Assembly (NCBI GenBank): GCA_028818995.1
Contig: JAPPMR010000871.1
Span: 1 to 7,342, forward strand
DNA length: 7,342 nucleotides
Source: Candidatus Poribacteria bacterium
GTDB lineage: Bacteria; Poribacteria; WGA-4E; WGA-3G
Reading direction: 5' to 3'
A program made the position numbers and the translations under genes. The notes under the pieces were generated by a model. That model saw nothing but the letters and a program-made list of their open reading frames with translations, ran no database searches and was not told where the DNA came from. Below are positions 1-4,688 of this stretch, one piece after another; within the stretch, counting starts at the first letter, position 1; each line of letters opens with the position of its first letter.

Positions 1-2177
1 GAAACTGCCCACGCGATGCTAAGTCCATCAAACGTACTTGTCCCGCGCCCAACTTCATCCAGAATAACAAGGCTTTTACGAGTGGCATTGTTGAGGATAT
101 TCGCTGTCTCGTTCATCTCCACAAGGAAAGTACTCTGTCCCATCACAAGATTGTCCGATGCGCCAACACGAGTGAATATCCTATCAACCAATCCAATTTT
201 CGCGGCAGATGCTGGCACAAAACACCCTATCTGTGACATCAAGACAATAAGTGCAGTCTGACGCAAATAGGTGCTTTTCCCGCTCATATTCGGTCCCGTG
301 ATGATGTGGAGTTGTTCATCACCACAGTTAAGCATCGTATCGTTCGGCACAAAACCTTCTTGGATAAATATCTGTTCTACTACCGGATGCCGACCATCTC
401 GGATAATAATCTCCTCACTGTTCTCCACAGTCGGTTTTACATAGTTGTATCTTGATGCACAATATGCAAAGTTTGCGATGACATCAACCATTGCAATCAC
501 TGCCGAGATTTTCTGTATTTCCTCTGTAGATTTTGCCACCTCGTCCCTAATCTCACAAAACAGTTCGTATTCAAGCGTTTGTATTCGATCTTCCGCATTT
601 AAAACTTTCGCTTCCTGCTCCTTAAGTTCAGGCGTAATAAATCTTTCAGAGTTTCGCAAGGTCTGTTTCCTGATATAATGCTCAGGCACCATGTTGAGAT
701 TCGGCTTCGTCACTTCAATGTAGTATCCAAATACCTGATTGAAACTGATCTTAAGGGACGCTATCCCGCTGCGTTTTCGCTCCTCTTCTTGCAGCGCAGC
801 CATCCATTCTCTACCTTGCCCCACAATCTGCCGAAGTTCATCAAGTTCAGCGTTATACCCATCACTAATCACATCGCCCTCACGAATTGTCGCAGGCGGG
901 TTCGGATGAATCCCACGTTCAATCAATTCCGCCAACGCAGCCATCGGATTCAATTCCGCATTCAGAGAAGTCAAGAGCGATGTCTGACAATTTTGCAGTT
1001 GTTCCTTAACAGCAGGAATAAGACGAAGAGAATCCTTGAGTGAATGTAAGTCGCGCCCGTTCACTGAACCGAGACTGATGCGAGTGATGAGACGTTCTAT
1101 ATCGGACATCTGCTCAAGTGCTTCCCGCAACTCCTCTTGTTGATTTATCTCTGTTTTAAGTTCGTCAACTGCGTCAAGTCGTTCTATAATTCCACCTTCA
1201 TCTAACAACGGCTGCAACAGACACTGTCGCAGCTTTCTACCCCCCATAGATGTCACTGTTTGGTCAAGCACTTCAAGTAACGTGCCTTTAGTAGAACCAT
1301 CGCGAATAGATGCTGTTAACTCAAGATTACGTTGCGTATCTGCATCCAGTACCATAAAATCCGAAAGCGTGTAGGTATGCAGAGAAAGGATATGTTCAAC
1401 TTCCTGTTTCTGTGTTTCATGGAGATAATAGATGAGTGCACCCGCAGCACAGATAGCGGCAGGAAGATGTTCGCATCCAAATCCATCAAGCGAAATCGTC
1501 TTGAAATGTTGAAGCAGTTCTGTCCGAGCAGTATCAAAATCAAAACGCCAGTCAGGAAGTAAATTGACAACCGCTTTCAGTTCAACTTTGATCTGCTCAA
1601 ACATCTTTTCATCTTCAAAAGACTCTGAAAAAAGACATTCTTTGGGTGAAAATCGGTGTATTTCTGCCCAGAGTCGCGAGAAATCTGTGAGTTCAGTTAC
1701 TTGAAATTCACCTGTAGAGAGATCCGCAACAGCAATGCCATAAACATCTTTTTGATGATAAATTGAGATCAGATAATTATTCGTTTTATGCTCAAGTGCT
1801 TTTGGATCAGTGACAGTCCCAGGCGTAACAATTCGGACAACATCGCGTTTGACAAGGCGATTTTCATCGCGCGCAACTTTGGCATCTTCAGTCTGATCCA
1901 AAATTGCAACTTTGTGTCCAGCCGTAACTAATTTGTAGAGATAGGAGTCAAGTGCGTGGTGCGGGATTCCAGCCATTGGTGGCGGGGGTGTTTTTTGATT
2001 TTTATGGCTTCGGGATGTCAGGGCAATTTCAAGCAGACGTGAAATTAACTCAGCGTCTTCATAGAAGGCTTCATAGAAATCACCGACCCGACAGAGGAGA
2101 ATCGCATCTTCATGCTGTTTTTTCACCTGTTTGTAAAGTTCCATCATGGAAAGTTCTGACTTTTTTGTTTGTTGCAT
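1..2177 (-). CDS. mutS: DNA mismatch repair ATPase MutS (C-terminus cut by window edge)
   Basis: MutS recognises base mismatches and small insertion/deletion loops in cytoplasmic DNA and, in the family, uses ATP to signal to MutL. I translated the minus strand by hand: 725 codons are open without a stop. The N-terminal mismatch-binding motif GDFYEAFYEDA is at residues 32-42, with the mismatch-stacking Phe34 and Glu36. MAGIPHHALDSYL follows at about 69-81. The connector and core domains come next, with MGGRKLR at 311-317 and NQVFGYYIEV at 480-489. The ATPase domain has Walker A GPNMSGKST at 628-636 and Walker B LVILDEVGRGTST ending near 715, with Asp707 and Glu708. These positions are close to those in E. 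coli MutS (853 aa), so roughly 130 C-terminal residues lie outside the window. The ATG start has AGAGGA 8 nt upstream (2186-2191). One oddity is LDQ where the family usually has CEQ, near residues 95-97. Identification is secure. Confidence 0.97.
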   Translation of the reverse strand, partial: MQQTKKSELSMMELYKQVKKQHEDAILLCRVGDFYEAFYEDAELISRLLEIALTSRSHKNQKTPPPPMAGIPHHALDSYLYKLVTAGHKVAILDQTEDAKVARDENRLVKRDVVRIVTPGTVTDPKALEHKTNNYLISIYHQKDVYGIAVADLSTGEFQVTELTDFSRLWAEIHRFSPKECLFSESFEDEKMFEQIKVELKAVVNLLPDWRFDFDTARTELLQHFKTISLDGFGCEHLPAAICAAGALIYYLHETQKQEVEHILSLHTYTLSDFMVLDADTQRNLELTASIRDGSTKGTLLEVLDQTVTSMGGRKLRQCLLQPLLDEGGIIERLDAVDELKTEINQQEELREALEQMSDIERLITRISLGSVNGRDLHSLKDSLRLIPAVKEQLQNCQTSLLTSLNAELNPMAALAELIERGIHPNPPATIREGDVISDGYNAELDELRQIVGQGREWMAALQEEERKRSGIASLKISFNQVFGYYIEVTKPNLNMVPEHYIRKQTLRNSERFITPELKEQEAKVLNAEDRIQTLEYELFCEIRDEVAKSTEEIQKISAVIAMVDVIANFAYCASRYNYVKPTVENSEEIIIRDGRHPVVEQIFIQEGFVPNDTMLNCGDEQLHIITGPNMSGKSTYLRQTALIVLMSQIGCFVPASAAKIGLVDRIFTRVGASDNLVMGQSTFLVEMNETANILNNATRKSLVILDEVGRGTSTFDGLSIAWAV

Positions 2178-2233
2178 GTTGATGTTCCTCTATAATTCTG
2201 TGAATGGTCTTTACAGAAAAATTTATTCTTAAT

Positions 2234-2262
2234 ACCTTACCACAGACTGTGTCGTATGTCAA
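2234..2262 (-). promoter_or_regulatory. Predicted sigma70-type promoter of mutS
   Basis: On the minus strand a perfect -35 hexamer TTGACA (2257-2262) is followed after exactly 17 bp by TAAGGT (2234-2239). TAAGGT keeps the three most important -10 positions (TA...T). Transcription would start near 2227, giving a leader of about 50 nt before the mutS ATG. The fit is by eye; no start site has been measured. Confidence 0.5.
2241..2251. promoter_or_regulatory. Perfect palindrome CACAGACTGTG in the mutS promoter spacer, possible operator
   Basis: CACAG and CTGTG are perfect inverted halves around a single central A. The site lies entirely between the predicted -35 and -10 boxes of the mutS promoter, where a bound dimeric regulator would block RNA polymerase. 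The half-sites recall the CTGT/ACAG halves of the E. coli LexA box, but the orientation and spacing differ, so I do not call it an SOS box. An 11-nt palindrome can also arise by chance. Confidence 0.3.
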
Positions 2263-2293
2263 ATTTTTTGCAGTAATGTATAACAATTCTCTC

Positions 2294-2322
2294 TTGCTAT
2301 TTTTTGTTGTATCATATATTAT
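2294..2322 (+). promoter_or_regulatory. Candidate sigma70-type promoter for the oxidoreductase gene
   Basis: TTGCTA (2294-2299, 4/6 match to the -35 consensus) and TATTAT (2317-2322, 5/6 match to the -10) are separated by 17 bp in AT-rich DNA. Transcription would start about 50 nt before the ATG at 2380. An alternative is the perfect TATAAT at 2191-2196 with TTGTTG at 2169-2174 (spacer 16), but its -35 is poor and it overlaps the mutS start. Confidence 0.38.
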
Positions 2323-2379
2323 TAAAGAACATGGCAGAGATCGAAACCGGTATCAGAATATTACAAGGAGAACACGATC

Positions 2380-3399
2380 ATGGCAGGAAAACTGAAAGTT
2401 GCAGCTGTCGGTTGTGGAGGGATCGGATTACTACATCAACGAGGATACCTCCAACATCAAGGGGCAGAATTGGTAGCAGTATGCGATATTGATACTGCCA
2501 AAGCGCAAGCACGGGCAGAAGAACTCGGTATTGCCAAGTGGTATCCGTCCATTAAAGAAATGCTCGCGAACGAAGAGTGTGATTTGGTCGACGTTGTGAC
2601 CGCTGACCATTTACACTTTGAACCTGTGATGGAATGTCTTGATGCTGGAAAACATGTTATTTCTGAAAAACCGCTGTCGCTTGAGATTGACGAAGCGGAA
2701 CAAATGGTTGCAAAAGCAGATGAGAAAGGGGTACACCTGGCGATAGACTATAACCGAAGGTTCGCCCCCGGTTATGTGCAGGCACGGAAATGGTTTGACG
2801 CTGGTGCTATCGGACAGACTTATTATTTGGATATGAAATTGTCACAAGGGGGACCCGCCTCAACATGGAAAGGTGAGTATTACCTTCTCTACGAGTTACA
2901 AACGCACGCCCTTGACCTGCTACGGTGGTTCGGCGGGGAAATTGTGGCTGTATCCGCTGAAATGGCAAAGCCAAGAAAACACGAGGCACGTGAAGGCGAG
3001 GATGCCTGCTATACAAGCATGGCTATCTCAGTGCGATATGAGACAGAAATAGTCGCTACCTTGTTAGCGAGTTGGGATAGCGATTTTATTCATCCGATTG
3101 AACGACTGGAAATTTGCGGAGCCGCTGGAGAAATCGCTGTTGATAATGTCCTGAGTAAAGCAACACTGATGAAACGCGATAATCAAGTCGTTGAGGAATA
3201 TCGCCCCTCCATTTTTCGAATGGAGCAGCTTGCATTTGATGGCACTTTTGCCCTGCGTATGGCCGCGCTGGTGGATGATTTACTCAATGATCGCCTACCC
3301 GAACCGACAGGACGAGATGGATTACAAGCAATGCGAATCACAGAAGCCATCGTAGAATCATGGAAAGAAAAACGAGAAGTCGCAGTTAAAATCGATTAA
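2380..3399 (+). CDS. Gfo/Idh/MocA family NAD(P)-dependent oxidoreductase
   Basis: This is a cytoplasmic dehydrogenase of the family that oxidises or reduces sugars, inositols and related polyols; the substrate cannot be read from sequence. At 339 aa it has the normal family length. The N-terminal Rossmann fold shows VGCGGIG at residues 10-16 and an acidic end of the second strand (VAVCDID, Asp36), which often favours NAD. The hallmark SEKPLSLEIDEAE begins at 95, with Lys97 as the conserved EKP lysine. DYNRRF at 123-128 and HALDLLRW at 176-183 follow, with His176 and Asp179 in the usual catalytic-site positions of the C-terminal alpha/beta domain. There is no signal peptide. AAGGAG lies 9 nt before the ATG and supports this start. 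The stop is only 44 bp before the next gene, so the two are probably co-transcribed. Family is certain; specific function is unknown. Confidence 0.93.
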   Translation: MAGKLKVAAVGCGGIGLLHQRGYLQHQGAELVAVCDIDTAKAQARAEELGIAKWYPSIKEMLANEECDLVDVVTADHLHFEPVMECLDAGKHVISEKPLSLEIDEAEQMVAKADEKGVHLAIDYNRRFAPGYVQARKWFDAGAIGQTYYLDMKLSQGGPASTWKGEYYLLYELQTHALDLLRWFGGEIVAVSAEMAKPRKHEAREGEDACYTSMAISVRYETEIVATLLASWDSDFIHPIERLEICGAAGEIAVDNVLSKATLMKRDNQVVEEYRPSIFRMEQLAFDGTFALRMAALVDDLLNDRLPEPTGRDGLQAMRITEAIVESWKEKREVAVKID

Positions 3400-3428
3400 T
3401 TAACAACACGTGGACTGTTTTTATATGC

Positions 3429-3435
3429 AAGGAGG
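3429..3435 (+). promoter_or_regulatory. Strong ribosome binding site AAGGAGG for the lipoprotein gene
   Basis: A perfect AAGGAGG sits 8 nt before the ATG at 3444 in the 44-bp gap after the oxidoreductase. It decides the start: the overlapping ATG at 3437 is too close to this site and in another frame. I see no clear terminator or separate promoter in the gap, which favours read-through transcription from the oxidoreductase gene. Confidence 0.7.
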
Positions 3436-3443
3436 AATGAATC

Positions 3444-4130
3444 ATGAAACCCCGTCCGTCCTTTTTAAGAAAAACTCGTCATGTATCCCTAAATAGTTCT
3501 TTATATTCAACATTGTGTTCTTTTTTAGTCCTGCTTATTTTCGCACTTCTATCAATTAATTGCGGTCCAGTACCACAAGGGGAACTATATATCCCTGAAA
3601 CGGAAAACACCACTGCAGAAGATACAACGACAACGCAATCTACACAAAGCGAAGCAAAATTACCGGAATCCGCTAATGTCGATTTGAAGAAGCATGCTTA
3701 CATCAGAAACGCTTTCAAACAACGCCCGCGCGTCACCAGCAGAAATGCGCTTGATGATTTTCAAACCACGACACGTAGGACAGTGCGGCATAGTGCCGTA
3801 ATTGCTAACTGCTCGTTTGATGTGCTGAAGGCGTTTATCGCAAATGGATGGACTCCTATTGTCATGGTTGAATTTCAAGGACGAACCCCAGAAATTTTGC
3901 CGTTGTCCGAATACAATGATCAATCAAGCATGGTATCTCTTCAGGATCCTACTAATCTCACCAAACGCAGATTAGCCTACAAGGATTTTGAGGAATCTTG
4001 GAAGAAGAATTCGCGGAACAAATGTGTTCTAATCACACCCCAAAAACTTTCGGAAACAGACGTTCAGAAAGTGTTAGGAGAATATTTACCTCCAGACGCG
4101 TTCCAACAAATTAGCATGAGAAGCCGCTGA
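3444..4130 (+). CDS. Probable lipoprotein, possibly with a partial C39-like (papain-fold) domain
   Basis: I do not recognise this 228-aa protein with certainty. The N-terminus is basic (Lys/Arg at 2, 4, 9, 10 and 12), followed by a hydrophobic segment at about 24-37 and then LLSINCGP. Cys40 fits a lipoprotein signal peptidase site, although Asn at -1 is unusual where Gly, Ala or Ser is normal. Residues 51-75 are a Thr/Glu/Ser-rich linker, as expected for a tethered envelope protein. The C-terminal part (about 117-200) resembles the second half of C39-like peptidase domains. It has GWTPIVMVEF at 135-144, a strand running into DP (MVSLQDP, 163-169), then RRLAYKDFEESW at 175-186. The expected catalytic His before the DP strand is not seen, nor is a Cys-bearing helix after the linker, so it would not be a working protease. 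The C39 link is inference by pattern; expression as a lipoprotein is better supported. Confidence 0.72.
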   Translation: MKPRPSFLRKTRHVSLNSSLYSTLCSFLVLLIFALLSINCGPVPQGELYIPETENTTAEDTTTTQSTQSEAKLPESANVDLKKHAYIRNAFKQRPRVTSRNALDDFQTTTRRTVRHSAVIANCSFDVLKAFIANGWTPIVMVEFQGRTPEILPLSEYNDQSSMVSLQDPTNLTKRRLAYKDFEESWKKNSRNKCVLITPQKLSETDVQKVLGEYLPPDAFQQISMRSR

Positions 4131-4137
4131 TACCACA

Positions 4138-4149
4138 TAAACCCGATTT
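4138..4149 (+). repeat. Direct repeat TAAACCCGATTT, copy 1
   Basis: This exact 12-mer recurs at 4246-4257, 108 bp downstream in the same orientation. Copy 1 is followed by GTTCGG and begins 8 nt after the lipoprotein stop codon. A 12-nt exact match within about 110 bp is unlikely by chance. It may be part of a longer, diverged repeat unit. Confidence 0.6.
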
Positions 4150-4181
4150 GTTCGGCAATTCCTGTTTTCATAAGGACGGTA

Positions 4182-4202
4182 GGTGCGCTTTCTAAACGTA
4201 CC
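4182..4202 (+). repeat. Hairpin repeat GGTGCG...CGTACC, copy 1
   Basis: The sequence folds as GGTGCG paired with CGTACC (one G-T wobble), a bulged C, then TTT paired with AAA around a 2-nt loop. The same fold with different bulge and loop bases occurs at 4418-4439. Lying about 50 bp after the lipoprotein stop, it could also act as a transcript-end structure, although no T-run follows. Confidence 0.55.
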
Positions 4203-4245
4203 TTATGCGTCAATTTAAAAACATGCATCTTGTTAGATGACTTTG

Positions 4246-4257
4246 TAAACCCGATTT
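4246..4257 (+). repeat. Direct repeat TAAACCCGATTT, copy 2
   Basis: Identical to 4138-4149. It lies just before the inverted copy of the GCGAAAGGTGTAT hairpin unit. It shares its AAACCC core with the REP-like palindrome further downstream, which may or may not be meaningful. Confidence 0.6.
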
Positions 4258-4261
4258 AGTC

Positions 4262-4285
4262 ATACACCTTTCGCACCACTGGTCC
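4262..4285 (-). repeat. Hairpin unit ending GCGAAAGGTGTAT, copy A (inverted)
   Basis: Read on the minus strand this is GGACC-AGT-GGTGC followed by GAAAGGTGTAT. The 5-bp stem has one G-G mismatch. With the preceding CTTAG it forms one arm of a 28-nt inverted repeat (4262-4289 against 4301-4328, 21 of 28 positions matching), separated by 11 nt from copy B. The two ends match exactly while the hairpin interior differs. Confidence 0.6.
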
Positions 4286-4304
4286 TAAGATATGATTGAC
4301 CTTA

Positions 4305-4328
4305 GCCTCGGAGAGGCGAAAGGTGTAT
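4305..4328 (+). repeat. Hairpin unit ending GCGAAAGGTGTAT, copy B
   Basis: GCCTC-GGA-GAGGC forms a perfect 5-bp stem with a 3-nt loop, directly followed by GAAAGGTGTAT. Compared with copy C the fourth pair is T-A in place of C-G, a change on both sides that keeps the stem. The unit is preceded by CTTA, as copy A is on its own strand. Confidence 0.65.
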
Positions 4329-4355
4329 AGGAAACGTTGATCCCGCCAATAGCAA

Positions 4356-4379
4356 GCCCCAGAGGGGCGAAAGGTGTAT
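4356..4379 (+). repeat. Hairpin unit ending GCGAAAGGTGTAT, copy C
   Basis: GCCCC-AGA-GGGGC forms a perfect 5-bp stem, followed by the same GAAAGGTGTAT tail. It lies 51 bp downstream of copy B. Its tail continues into GTGTATCAGATACAC (4374-4388), a second hairpin with a 6-bp stem and CAG loop, which copy B lacks. The two hairpins overlap the conserved tail in different ways, so they could form alternative folds. Confidence 0.65.
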
Positions 4380-4417
4380 CAGATACACAAACGTTACCCA
4401 CTAAAATTAACGCTTAT

Positions 4418-4439
4418 GGTGCGGTTTCCTAAACGTACC
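4418..4439 (+). repeat. Hairpin repeat GGTGCG...CGTACC, copy 2
   Basis: Pairing is GGTGCG with CGTACC (one G-T wobble), a bulged G, TTT with AAA, and loop CCT. Relative to copy 1 the bulge base changes from C to G and the loop gains a base while the stem is unchanged, as expected if the stem is what is conserved. It forms the right end of the nested element. Confidence 0.55.
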
Positions 4440-4485
4440 AAGTATGGATATGGAATTACCTAATTTATTTTTTTCATCAGAGTCC

Positions 4486-4625
4486 GTAGGTTGGGTAGAG
4501 CGGTGAATGAACAAGAACCCTTCAGTCTACCAAGAAAAGTCTGCTTTTCAATGACACATTCATCAGAATACATATAGCGAAACCCAACAATACAGAACCG
4601 GCTGCCTGAAGATGTGTCGGGTTTC
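4486..4625 (+). repeat. REP-like palindromic repeat with TTGGGT/ACCCAA arms
   Basis: GTAGGTTGGGTAGAGCG (4486-4502) and AGCGAAACCCAACA (4576-4589) look like the two halves of the bacterial interspersed palindrome of the GTAGGTTGGGT...ACCCAACA type. Here they are split by about 73 bp. The right half also pairs with TGTCGGGTTTC (4615-4625): 10 of 11 pairs, with one A-C mismatch, enclosing a 25-nt loop. A small hairpin, GAAAAG-TCTG-CTTTTC (4534-4549), lies between the halves. In other bacteria such palindromes are mobilised by REP-associated tyrosine transposases; none is seen here. Confidence 0.5.
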
Positions 4626-4688
4626 TAATTATGCGCTTATGCCAAACTAACATTTTTTTATTTCACAATAAACAAAAAGGATAATATT

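Larger units (their letters stand above)
4182..4439. mobile_element. MITE-like nested inverted-repeat element (candidate)
   Basis: The two ends are imperfect inverted copies of each other. The left arm, 4182-4216, is a hairpin of 21 nt plus TTATGCGTCAATTT. The right arm, 4404-4439 read on the minus strand, is a matching hairpin of 22 nt plus ATAAGCGTTAATTT, with 11 of 14 matches in the tail. Between them lie three copies of a second hairpin unit. The element is about 258 bp, has no open frame and sits between two genes, as expected of a non-autonomous miniature transposable element. I see no convincing target-site duplication and no transposase in the window, so mobility is inference. A chance cluster of separate small palindromes is the alternative. 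Confidence 0.45.
4131..4688. other. 558-bp gene-free interval filled with palindromic repeats
   Basis: I find no credible coding frame on either strand here. The interval holds two 12-nt direct repeats (TAAACCCGATTT), a nested inverted-repeat element of about 258 bp, three copies of a hairpin unit, a REP-like palindrome and a short AT-rich leader before the glycosidase gene. These are listed separately. No tRNA or known riboswitch is recognisable. The density of self-complementary sequence makes this the most structured part of the window. Confidence 0.8.

Noticed and set aside
16..1570. Several short open frames on the plus strand, and one on the minus strand at 1316-1570, overlapping the first 2.2 kb
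   Set aside because: They lie in other frames of mutS, which is continuously open with all family motifs. They show no recognisable domains or ribosome sites.
2169..2196. Perfect TATAAT at 2191-2196 on the plus strand as the main oxidoreductase promoter
   Set aside because: The best -35 (TTGTTG) matches only half the consensus, the site overlaps the mutS start region, and the leader would be about 177 nt. Kept only as an alternative.
2241..2251. Canonical SOS (LexA) box at the mutS promoter
   Set aside because: The E. coli box is CTGT-N8-ACAG; here the halves are in the opposite order with a single central base.
2304..2492. Short plus-strand frame (62 aa) overlapping the start of the oxidoreductase
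   Set aside because: It overlaps a well-supported gene in another frame, its later part is a shadow of that gene, and the strong AAGGAG site serves the ATG at 2380.
3555..3566. NCGP at residues 39-42 as a C39 protease active-site cysteine
   Set aside because: It follows directly after the hydrophobic signal segment and is followed by a low-complexity linker, so it fits a lipobox better.
4262..4379. CRISPR array
   Set aside because: There are only three short copies, one inverted, with unequal spacing and variable stem sequence. No cas gene is present.
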